5,241 nt of DNA from Actinomycetota bacterium (GTDB taxonomy: Bacteria > Actinomycetota > Actinomycetes > Actinomycetales > Microbacteriaceae): positions 1 through 5,241 of the forward strand of contig WLGA01000078.1 in NCBI GenBank assembly GCA_009703445.1. Direction: 5' to 3'. The position numbers were made by a program, and so were the translations under genes. Below are positions 1 through 5,241 of the stretch, in pieces; the stretch's first letter is position 1; each line of letters starts with the position of its first letter. The notes beneath the pieces are model-generated. The model saw nothing but the letters and a program-made list of their open reading frames with translations. It had not been told where the DNA came from and searched no databases.

Positions 1-485
1 CTATCGATGTCGGAACCGTGCCTGACTACAACCTCGCGCGCGAGTTGGAATGCCGCCGCCTCAGTCAGGAGCGCCGCCTCAGGCTCGTAACCAATTGCCA
101 GGGCAAAATCACGGAACAACCCATTTGCGTAGGCGTTATAGGTCGAGATGTTGGGTGGCGCGAAGTCATACTCGAGGTCTTGTGGCCAAAGTTCGCTGTC
201 TCGAAGCTTCAAAAGGCTTTCGTAAATGCGCTTCGAGAGTTCGGCCGCTGCCTTTCTGGTAAAGGTGAGACCGAGGATCTGCTCTGGCCTCGCAAACCCG
301 TTTGCCACCAGCCAAAGCACACGAACCGACATGAGTTCGGTCTTGCCACTGCCCGCGCCAGCCACGACCAGTGACGGCGAATCAACCGGAGCAGACTGAA
401 CCGCAGCCTCCTGCTCGGCGGTCAACTGGTATGGCTTGATTACGGCATAAACCTGGTTTGCCGAGAATTTAGGACTACCCGCCAT
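1..485 (-). CDS. adnB: AdnB-type UvrD-like helicase-nuclease subunit, N-terminal part (cut by left edge)
   Basis: About 161 codons are visible on the minus strand, from an ATG at 485-483 to the window edge; the rest of the motor and any C-terminal nuclease lie outside. The reading shows the N-terminal half of a superfamily 1A (UvrD/PcrA) motor. It has a Q-motif-like stretch PYQLTAEQEAAV (residues 18-29), a perfect Walker A AGAGSGKT (42-49, K48), motif Ia LTFTRKAAAELSKRI (73-87) and a motif Ic-like ISTYNAYANGLF near residue 113. The start overlaps the adnA stop by 11 bp. An AAGG lies about 9 nt upstream of the ATG inside adnA, so translation is probably coupled. In mycobacteria AdnB is the leading 3'-5' motor of the AdnAB complex, and its nuclease incises the 3' strand. 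Identity rests on the motor motifs plus position directly after an AdnA-like gene; a different UvrD-family protein cannot be excluded from this fragment alone. Confidence 0.9.
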   Translation of the reverse strand, partial: MAGSPKFSANQVYAVIKPYQLTAEQEAAVQSAPVDSPSLVVAGAGSGKTELMSVRVLWLVANGFARPEQILGLTFTRKAAAELSKRIYESLLKLRDSELWPQDLEYDFAPPNISTYNAYANGLFRDFALAIGYEPEAALLTEAAAFQLAREVVVRHGSDID

Positions 486-3400
486 AGGACACCGCCTTGG
501 TCAGGTGAATCTGGCAGCTGCCGAATTCGTTCGAGTTTGTGCAGTGAGAATCAATCTGCGCGACGAACACTCGGTCGGTCATGGCCATGCCAGAGGTTGC
601 CGCTTCGATGAGGCGGTGGAACTCTGCCTTTGATTCGGGCGATTCATCCAAGGATGGCTGGCTGCGCTCAACCGGCTTGTCGCCGGTGCCGACCAACAGG
701 AGTTTTGCCCCAGCGAGGGACGTGTTTTGGTCAACGCCTTCCAGCTCGGTAAAGGCTCCGTTTGCAAACGCCAACTGATAGAGCCCTAATTGCGCGTGCT
801 TTCTGGCATCTTCGGCGCTGACATTAGTTGCTCCCGTTTTGAGATCGACGATCATGACGCGACCATCTGGGTAGAGCTCGAGGCGGTCGACCTGCCCCCT
901 CACGCGTGCGCGGCCAAGTTCGAACTCGAAGTTCACCTCACGTCCAATGACTTTGGCGCCTTCGGCATCGAACTTTCGCAGGTATTGCACCATGTTCGAA
1001 ATCATTCGCTTGGCTTTTCGTTCGCCGACTTCCTCGAGCCACTTTGATTCGAAGCTGAGAGTGTGCCACTTCGATTCGACCAACCCCCAGAGTGAATCTT
1101 CATTCAGGTCGACTCCGAGTTCGAGGGCTTTGTGGACTAATGAGCCTAAGTTGGCCGAGAAGTTGCTGTCTCCCCCGCCATGTGCGTTGAGGAACCAGTG
1201 CAGCGGGCATTTAGTGAAGTTCTCGAGCTGGGATGGCCTCAACCACACCTGCGCCTCGGGGTCGTCTAGATCGACCAGTGGCTCGTTGGTGGATAGCGCC
1301 AACATTCCGTACCAGCTGTCTGGATGCGCGCCTGCAACACCTGCCGAGGCAAGTCGAGCCAGACCTAAAGCGGCCGAATCAAGTTCGGCCAAGGAGTTTG
1401 ATCGCGCCAGGGTTCTGCGAAGTGAACCGGCCAAGCCCCTGAGGGTCAACTGCGTGCCGGCGTAGTTTTCACGTTCCGGAATCTCACCCTTTATCAACCC
1501 GATGAACTGCGAAATCTGCTCATCCTCGGAGTCGGTGGCTGAGACCAAAACTTTGTCGCTTGATGCGCCAATGGCTTTATAAAGCATGCGCAGTTCGTCT
1601 GGAAGCTCAGACTTTGAGGCCTTGGCAACCGATTCGATGCGACCGGTTTGAAGCGCATCGAGAAGATTGGCTCCAAGCAAGGAAGACCGCGGGCGTAGGT
1701 TTGGCCAAACACCTTCGATGAGGTTTGGAAGAGCGACGACTTTGAATCGGCGGCCAATCAAACCCGATGGAGTCGCCAAAGTCACTCGCCTAGCAAAACT
1801 GTCGTTTAGAGCAAGTGTGTCTTCGGGCAACCCAAGCGAAAGTTGTTGGGCAACGAACACCCTCGGGTCACCATTTGGGTTTCTCTCCGCGAAACGGTTT
1901 GCAGCCGCAAACAGCGCAACCACCGCATCAAGATCGCGATTGGCTTGGAGTGCAACTTCGCCCACTCCGTTTGAAAGAACCTGCCAACTCTTATCGAGCC
2001 CGCTGCCTGACCATAGGCACCACAGCAGGTCTTCGATGCTCTGTGTCGGGTCGGCAGCGATTGCAGTGGCATCGGATAGAACCTTGAGGAAACGCTCGGC
2101 TTTTCTAGCCTCAGAGCCACGGATGCTGGTCAGGCTGCCAGGAACCTCGAATAGGTTGGCCAGCAACTCATCACTATTTCGGAGCCCGTCGGCTAGTAGT
2201 TCTTCTCTTCGCAGCGCTCGACGCAGACGTCGGATGCCTAGGGTGTCTAGGCCACCAAAGACAGAGGTGAGCAGTTCCACCGCAAACCTGACGTCAATTG
2301 GGCGGGGGTTCAAAGCCAACTCGGCCAGAATCAGCAGATTTCTTGATGCGAACTCGTCGCGCAACGCAGATTGTGCACCGAGAATCTCGACAGGAACAGA
2401 TTCATTGGCTAGTGAAACTGCGAACTGTTCAAGCGTCGCCCGCGAACGAGCAACCACAGCAATTTCAGACCACTGATAGCCCTCAAATAGATGCAGTTCT
2501 CGGATTGTTCGAGCGAGCCAAGCGGATTCGCCGGTTTGCTGACTGAAGATTCGAACCTCGAGGTTTGAACCAGCCTCTTCAACAGCCGGCTCTGCGGCCG
2601 CCGGTGCCACATGGCTCTTGCGTTGGCGGCCAGCTCGGGCGGTATCGATTTGGCGACTGACGCGGGCCAAAACCTGTGATAACTCGGTTGGCCTGACCGA
2701 GAAAATTGGGCTCAGGATTATTTGCCGAACAGAAGAGCCTCTCGACGCGACCACCGAGTCTGCCAAGTTTGCCATCGCCCTAGGGTCTGCAGCGCGAAAG
2801 CCAAGTGTCGAAGCATCTGGGTCACCGATCAAAACCAAACCACGATCGCCATCGGCGAGGACCTTCAAAAGCCGCATGGCCGAAGGGGTCAGCTCTTGGG
2901 CATCATCGACGATAATCGTGCGAATCGAGGCCAACTCCTCGGGCCACTGAGCCTGCGCCGACAACCATTGGCCGGCTATGCGCAGCAGCGATGACGCATC
3001 AAATCGGCCGGAGAACTCTTCGCTAGAGACTTTTTGAAGGTAACGCTCAAAAAACAGAGCTGAGGCCGACCATTCCGGCTTCTCGTGTTTCTCGCCAAGC
3101 GCTCTGAGTTCGGTGACATTGATTCCGTGTTCGAGGCACACCGTGATGAAGTCGCGCAGTTCGGCCCGAAAACCCGAGAGGCCAATCACCTGGGGGTTGA
3201 ACTGAGCCGGCCAAGTCTTTGAAACCTCGGGCAAGCCGCCTTCGAGAACCTCGCCGATAACCTCGGCCAAAATTCGATCTTGCTCGCTGCCGCTGATGAG
3301 TTCAGGGAGCTTTGCCCCTTCTTTCAAGGCCTTCAAGCGAAGCACACCGAACGCGAAAGATGTCAAAGTTCGGGCAAGTGGGCCCGCAGTCGCACCCTGA

Positions 3401-3651
3401 AAGGCAACGGCAAGTTCATCGCGCAAACGATTGGCACTCTCGCGATTAGCCGCGAGCACCAAAACTTGGTCTGGGCCGATTTGGTCTGCCAGTCGAGCAA
3501 AAAGAGCCTTGGCCGCGGTGGTTTTGCCGACGCCAGGTGCGCCATAAACCGCGGCAACACTATTCGCTTCAAGGTTGGCAACCTCGGCCTGGCTAGGTGA
3601 CAGGGAGACTTCGGCGGCAACCGAGGTCTGCACAAAGCGCTTGTCTGTCAT
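475..3651 (-). CDS. adnA: AdnA-like helicase-nuclease subunit (UvrD-like motor plus RecB-type nuclease)
   Basis: With the ATG at 3651 the product has 1058 residues, close to mycobacterial AdnA (about 1045). AdnAB unwinds and resects double-strand breaks; the AdnA nuclease trims the 5' strand. Motor motifs: Walker A GAPGVGKT (37-44, K43), motif Ia-like LAANRESANRLRDEL (66-80), motif Ic TLTSFAFGVLR (95-105), Walker B IIVDDAQE (246-253), motif III IGDPDASTLGFRAADP (275-290) and R320 in motif IV. An Ala/Pro-rich linker follows at about 337-363. EGVWPNLRPRSSLLG (646-660) is typical of AdnA. The nuclease spans about 802-1046, with H840, D922, D936, K938 and QxxxY (Q954, Y958) all present. Fe-S cysteines are C815, C1037 and C1046, but the fourth position is S1040. 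Motif VI lacks its arginine (A696). The start is uncertain: ATG 3699 and TTG 3729 are in frame, but TTG 3729 lies upstream of the predicted transcript start, and the 16 codons between 3699 and 3651 (including TTA) look like leader. Confidence 0.91.
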   Translation of the reverse strand: MTDKRFVQTSVAAEVSLSPSQAEVANLEANSVAAVYGAPGVGKTTAAKALFARLADQIGPDQVLVLAANRESANRLRDELAVAFQGATAGPLARTLTSFAFGVLRLKALKEGAKLPELISGSEQDRILAEVIGEVLEGGLPEVSKTWPAQFNPQVIGLSGFRAELRDFITVCLEHGINVTELRALGEKHEKPEWSASALFFERYLQKVSSEEFSGRFDASSLLRIAGQWLSAQAQWPEELASIRTIIVDDAQELTPSAMRLLKVLADGDRGLVLIGDPDASTLGFRAADPRAMANLADSVVASRGSSVRQIILSPIFSVRPTELSQVLARVSRQIDTARAGRQRKSHVAPAAAEPAVEEAGSNLEVRIFSQQTGESAWLARTIRELHLFEGYQWSEIAVVARSRATLEQFAVSLANESVPVEILGAQSALRDEFASRNLLILAELALNPRPIDVRFAVELLTSVFGGLDTLGIRRLRRALRREELLADGLRNSDELLANLFEVPGSLTSIRGSEARKAERFLKVLSDATAIAADPTQSIEDLLWCLWSGSGLDKSWQVLSNGVGEVALQANRDLDAVVALFAAANRFAERNPNGDPRVFVAQQLSLGLPEDTLALNDSFARRVTLATPSGLIGRRFKVVALPNLIEGVWPNLRPRSSLLGANLLDALQTGRIESVAKASKSELPDELRMLYKAIGASSDKVLVSATDSEDEQISQFIGLIKGEIPERENYAGTQLTLRGLAGSLRRTLARSNSLAELDSAALGLARLASAGVAGAHPDSWYGMLALSTNEPLVDLDDPEAQVWLRPSQLENFTKCPLHWFLNAHGGGDSNFSANLGSLVHKALELGVDLNEDSLWGLVESKWHTLSFESKWLEEVGERKAKRMISNMVQYLRKFDAEGAKVIGREVNFEFELGRARVRGQVDRLELYPDGRVMIVDLKTGATNVSAEDARKHAQLGLYQLAFANGAFTELEGVDQNTSLAGAKLLLVGTGDKPVERSQPSLDESPESKAEFHRLIEAATSGMAMTDRVFVAQIDSHCTNSNEFGSCQIHLTKAVSYGG

Positions 3652-3689
3652 GCCGTCAAAACTACCCTGTGGCACGGACAATAAAGCGC

Positions 3690-3717
3690 TTGAAGTCATG
3701 GCAGGTTGACGTAATCT
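3690..3717 (+). promoter_or_regulatory. Predicted promoter of the DUF3107 gene and membrane protein gene
   Basis: A -35-like TTGAAG (3690-3695), a 16-nt spacer and a -10-like TAATCT (3712-3717) predict a start near 3724. The leader would be about 19 nt and contain the AAAGG ribosome binding site (3732-3736, 6 nt before the ATG). The -10 overlaps the opposing adnA -10 by five bases. Both hexamers are imperfect matches, so this is a moderate-confidence call. Confidence 0.45.
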
Positions 3718-3742
3718 ATTCACAGACAACGAAAGGTCTCAA
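3713..3742 (-). promoter_or_regulatory. Predicted promoter of the adnA-adnB operon
   Basis: Read on the minus strand, a -35 TTGAGA (3742-3737, 5 of 6 to TTGACA) is followed by an 18-nt spacer and a -10 TAGATT (3718-3713, fits TAnnnT). Transcription would start near 3706, giving a leader of about 55 nt to the ATG at 3651, with a distant AGGG 13 nt before that ATG. The -35 lies between the ribosome binding site and the start codon of the divergent DUF3107 gene. No LexA-type operator was seen. Prediction from sequence only. Confidence 0.45.
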
Positions 3743-3967
3743 ATGGACATCAAAATCGGCATCCGTGACAGCAACCGCGAGATTAGTTTCGAATCTGCGC
3801 AGTCGGCTAGCGAAGTAGAGGCTGCCGTTGCAGCCGTGCTCGAGGGTGGCGCGAAAGTTTTGAAGTTGACCGACAACAAGGGTCGTCGTTTTATCGTGCC
3901 TACCGATGCTCTCGGCTATGTCGAGATCGGTGCTGAGGAGGCTCGTCGCGTGGGGTTCATCGCCTAA
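3743..3967 (+). CDS. DUF3107 family protein (homologue of Rv3208A/TB9.4)
   Basis: A 74-residue soluble protein with no signal peptide or membrane segment. It matches the actinobacterial DUF3107 family: the N-terminal strand MDIKIGIRDSNREISFES (1-18), a central helix rich in Ala/Val/Glu (about 22-35), the segment GRRFIVPTDALGYVEIG (47-63) and the C-terminal ARRVGF (67-72) all agree with my recollection of the mycobacterial member. Length is normal for the family, whose biochemical role is not known to me. AAAGG sits 6 nt before the ATG and supports the start. The stop TAA shares its last base with the ATG of the next gene, so the two are probably one coupled unit. The gene diverges from adnA, and the same neighbourhood (DUF3107, ferritin-like protein, DEAD-box helicase) occurs in M. 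tuberculosis, which supports the identification. Confidence 0.93.
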   Translation: MDIKIGIRDSNREISFESAQSASEVEAAVAAVLEGGAKVLKLTDNKGRRFIVPTDALGYVEIGAEEARRVGFIA

Positions 3968-4221
3968 TGGAACTCGCGTTCATCCTGGTTTATGCAGCCA
4001 TTTTGGGCCTAGTTGCACCGTTTCTCGGCATCGATGTCAAGCGCATTGGTTCGCTGGTTCCTGGCGCGATCTCACTAGTTTTCGGAGCCGTGGTTTGGGC
4101 CATTTTGACCTGGGTTGGCTTCAAGTATGACGAGGCCTGGATTTGGCTGATTGTGATGCTTGGGATGCCGGCTGCGATGGTCTTCGGCGTTCGCCGCATC
4201 AGCGCAAAGCGCTCGGCATAA
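3967..4221 (+). CDS. Small membrane protein with three predicted transmembrane helices, function unknown
   Basis: The 84-residue product has three hydrophobic segments at about residues 2-20, 28-50 and 56-76. They are separated by a short loop with D23, K25 and R26 and a second with K53, Y54, D55 and E56, and the tail after residue 76 is strongly basic (RRISAKR). By the positive-inside rule the C-terminus is probably cytoplasmic; this topology is inference. I do not recognise a family. The start overlaps the preceding stop as TAATG and lacks a close Shine-Dalgarno of its own, which suggests translation by coupling to the DUF3107 gene. Codon use is like the neighbours. It ends 7 bp from the convergent ferritin-like gene. 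M. tuberculosis also has a small membrane-associated gene (Rv3209) between its Rv3208A and Rv3210c, but I cannot show homology. Confidence 0.8.
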   Translation: MELAFILVYAAILGLVAPFLGIDVKRIGSLVPGAISLVFGAVVWAILTWVGFKYDEAWIWLIVMLGMPAAMVFGVRRISAKRSA

Positions 4222-4249
4222 AGCGAAACTAGGCGGTTAGCCCCAGCGC
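4209..4249. terminator. Weak imperfect hairpin across the convergent gene ends
   Basis: GCGCT (4209-4213) pairs with AGCGC (4245-4249), GGC (4215-4217) with GCC (4240-4242) and TAA (4219-4221) with TTA (4237-4239), with small bulges and a loop of about 15 nt. The stem includes the stop codons of both convergent genes. There is no T-tract on either strand, so intrinsic termination is doubtful. It is the only candidate for separating the two units because the gap between the genes is 7 bp. Confidence 0.25.
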
Positions 4250-5002
4250 ATCCATGCGAATGGTGTGTGCCCCGATGAGTTCCGAGATCAGCGGTTCAAT
4301 CTTCGAATAAGCAGCGAGGTTTAGTTCGCGCTCGTCGGCGGCAGATAGTTTCTTGGTCTTTGGTAGACCGGCAAGCTTGCGATTATCGAACGCTCCGCGA
4401 AGCTCGAGCAGAACATCACCCATCAGGCGGCGGCCCCAGAGAGCAAGACTGGAAGGCAACTGAGGGTCGACTTCCATCGACTCTAGAAGCACGCGCTTTG
4501 CAAATGCCTCAAACTTTTTGTCATTCAAAGCCTTCTCAACATCCGCGCGCAGTGCCGGCTCAAGACCCACAGCCAAGCGGCGATAGAAGTCATCCAAGAG
4601 GCCAGAGACCAGATAAACCTTGATCACGCTCTCGTGCCAGTTATTGCCAGCAGTGCGTGAGTGAAATGTTTCGATGCGCTCAACGAATGGATCCATGGCA
4701 TCGGTCGGGTCGACGCCCAGGCCGGCCAATTTCTTTGAAATGGCGCGGTATTTTTCAAAACTCTTGGCGGCAGCCTCTGACAACTCGGCCTTGTATTGGG
4801 TCTTAGGCGAGAACTTGAGTTCGTTGGTAAGAATCTCAAACTGGCTCAGCTGCAGGTAAGCCAACTGCCCGAGAAACTCTCTCGGTTCAGGCGTGTATGG
4901 GCGAAGGTCAATCGCTTCGGTGTTGCGAGCAGCGCGCTCTTCTCGGGCCGGCAAAGTAAGTTTGCGGGCGCCACTGCGAAGTCGTTTGAACCAATCGAAC
5001 AT
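4229..5002 (-). CDS. Ferritin-like fold protein, Rv3210c / MiaE_2-like family
   Basis: A 257-residue, mostly helical soluble protein. The region from about residue 40 to 205 follows the actinobacterial ferritin-like (MiaE_2-like) family: FLGQLAYLQL (43-52), KKLAGLGVDP (90-99), a tract around residues 100-140 with FHSRT and LLDDFY, and the hallmark LALWGRRLMGD (186-196). The C-terminal HTIRMDALGL (246-255) is also family-like. Relatives are predicted to carry a metal in a four-helix bundle and were linked by fold to the tRNA hydroxylase MiaE; the actual reaction is unproven. Here the expected ligand positions appear to be Q54, S81, K84 and F164 rather than Glu/His, with E124 kept, so a metal-dependent activity is doubtful. 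The start is fixed by an in-frame TGA just upstream of the ATG. GAAGG directly abuts the ATG, too close to act as a normal ribosome binding site, and a -10-like element lies 6 nt upstream, suggesting a leaderless mRNA. Confidence 0.86.
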   Translation of the reverse strand: MFDWFKRLRSGARKLTLPAREERAARNTEAIDLRPYTPEPREFLGQLAYLQLSQFEILTNELKFSPKTQYKAELSEAAAKSFEKYRAISKKLAGLGVDPTDAMDPFVERIETFHSRTAGNNWHESVIKVYLVSGLLDDFYRRLAVGLEPALRADVEKALNDKKFEAFAKRVLLESMEVDPQLPSSLALWGRRLMGDVLLELRGAFDNRKLAGLPKTKKLSAADERELNLAAYSKIEPLISELIGAHTIRMDALGLTA

Positions 5003-5008
5003 CCTTCA

Positions 5009-5014
5009 AGAATA
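5009..5014 (-). promoter_or_regulatory. -10-like element placing a leaderless start at the ferritin-like gene
   Basis: On the minus strand TATTCT ends 6 nt before the ATG (5002-5000), so transcription would begin at or next to the A of the start codon. No good -35 is visible at the right spacing (TTTCCC is a poor match). Leaderless transcripts are common in Actinobacteria. Confidence 0.35.
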
Positions 5015-5046
5015 CTCATCTCCGAGCCCGTTGGGAAAGCGACGAG

Positions 5047-5052
5047 TAGACT
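5047..5052 (+). promoter_or_regulatory. -10-like element for the DEAD-box helicase gene
   Basis: TAGACT fits the actinobacterial TAnnnT pattern and predicts a start near 5059, just ahead of the AGGAG ribosome binding site. No convincing -35 is seen. It lies in the 71-bp divergent gap 5003-5073, which holds nothing else I can support. Confidence 0.3.
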
Positions 5053-5063
5053 GGACAGGACTT

Positions 5064-5068
5064 AGGAG
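5064..5068 (+). promoter_or_regulatory. Ribosome binding site that fixes the TTG start of the helicase
   Basis: AGGAG lies 5 nt before TTG 5074-5076, the only start candidate that keeps the whole N-terminal domain in frame. No in-frame ATG exists in the visible part of the gene. Confidence 0.8.
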
Positions 5069-5073
5069 CACTA

Positions 5074-5241
5074 TTGAATTTCGCCGAATTAGGCATCGAT
5101 GCAGACATCGTTGAAGCCCTCGCATCTCGAGGCATTACCAGCCCTTTCCCAATCCAGGAAGAGGCCATCCCGGTTGCACTAACCGGACAAGACGTTATTG
5201 GCCAGGCCAAGACCGGAACCGGCAAGACTTTGGGCTTCGGC
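5074..5241 (+). CDS. DEAD-box ATP-dependent RNA helicase, N-terminal part (cut by right edge)
   Basis: Fifty-six codons are visible, starting with TTG at 5074. The reading begins MNFAELGIDADIVEAL and shows the elements expected in this family: an aromatic F3 upstream of the Q motif, the Q motif ITSPFPIQEEAIP (21-33, Q28), then motif I AKTGTGKT (45-52, K51) followed by LGFG. The Q motif is specific to DEAD-box proteins, which remodel RNA in ribosome assembly and mRNA turnover. The DEAD motif itself, the second RecA domain and any C-terminal extension lie beyond the window. Position next to the ferritin-like and DUF3107 genes matches Rv3211 of M. tuberculosis, annotated rhlE; I leave the symbol blank because the fragment cannot separate RhlE, CshA and DeaD types. 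The gene diverges from the ferritin-like gene. Confidence 0.93.
   Translation, partial: MNFAELGIDADIVEALASRGITSPFPIQEEAIPVALTGQDVIGQAKTGTGKTLGFG

Noticed and set aside
18..374. Plus-strand open frame (118 codons) at the left edge
   Set aside because: Antisense to the adnB reading frame, which shows Walker A and motif Ia.
947..1465. Plus-strand open frame (172 codons) inside adnA
   Set aside because: Antisense to the nuclease region; no recognisable motif, Ser/Arg-rich shadow composition.
1667..2476. Long plus-strand open frame (269 codons) inside adnA
   Set aside because: It lies antisense to the helicase domain; the translation is rich in Ser/Arg/Ala without family motifs, and the opposite strand has clear catalytic motifs. 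It is a shadow frame.
1..3651. Helicase-nuclease pair as a phage-defence system
   Set aside because: The domain order, the EGVWP segment typical of AdnA and the neighbouring conserved genes fit the core AdnAB repair complex; there are no defence-island partners or signs of transfer.
3716..3724. DnaA-box-like CTATTCACA in the divergent gap
   Set aside because: A single site with two mismatches to TTATCCACA, overlapping the -10 region; no cluster of boxes and no AT-rich origin features.
3700..3729. Extending adnA to the TTG at 3729
   Set aside because: That codon lies upstream of the predicted transcript start and overlaps the promoter; the added residues have no relation to the AdnA fold.
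4201..4213. Small perfect hairpin AGCGC-AAA-GCGCT
   Set aside because: Five base pairs inside the last codons of the membrane protein, no T-tract; not enough to call a terminator.
4995..5000. Half of an actinobacterial LexA box (TCGAAC)
   Set aside because: The matching right half is absent after four bases (TTCAAG instead of GTTCGA), and the motif falls within coding sequence.

Overview
The window reads as an ordinary chromosomal segment of an actinobacterium with moderate GC (roughly mid-50s percent by eye). Gene order and family assignments point to a Microbacteriaceae-like lineage, possibly one of the small-genome freshwater types, but that lineage is inference. The gene set matches a locus conserved in Actinobacteria: adnA-adnB (Rv3202c-Rv3201c in M. 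tuberculosis), a DUF3107 protein (Rv3208A), a small membrane protein, a ferritin-like protein (Rv3210c) and a DEAD-box helicase (Rv3211). No mobile element, CRISPR array, tRNA or rRNA was seen. No stretch above 300 bp lacks a gene, and coding density is very high.

Left part (1-3651, minus strand): a two-gene operon for the heterodimeric helicase-nuclease AdnAB, which resects DNA double-strand breaks. adnA is complete. adnB overlaps its end by 11 bp and runs off the left edge after about 161 codons.

Middle (3652-4228, plus strand): a 91-bp divergent promoter region, then a 74-aa DUF3107 protein and an 84-aa three-helix membrane protein. These two share one base (TAATG) and are probably translationally coupled. 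The two divergent promoters appear to share a near-symmetric -10 element.

Right part (4229-5241): a minus-strand ferritin-like protein, convergent with the membrane protein across a 7-bp gap and probably translated from a leaderless mRNA. Diverging from it is the start of a DEAD-box RNA helicase with a TTG start and a good ribosome binding site, cut by the right edge.

The most interesting signals are changes inside known families rather than a new system. The AdnA motor has lost the motif VI arginine and the motif III glutamine, while the visible part of the AdnB motor is intact. The four-cysteine Fe-S signature of the AdnA nuclease has Ser in place of one Cys at preserved spacing. The ferritin-like protein seems to lack the usual Glu/His metal ligands. 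I found no convincing evidence of an undescribed multi-gene system here.
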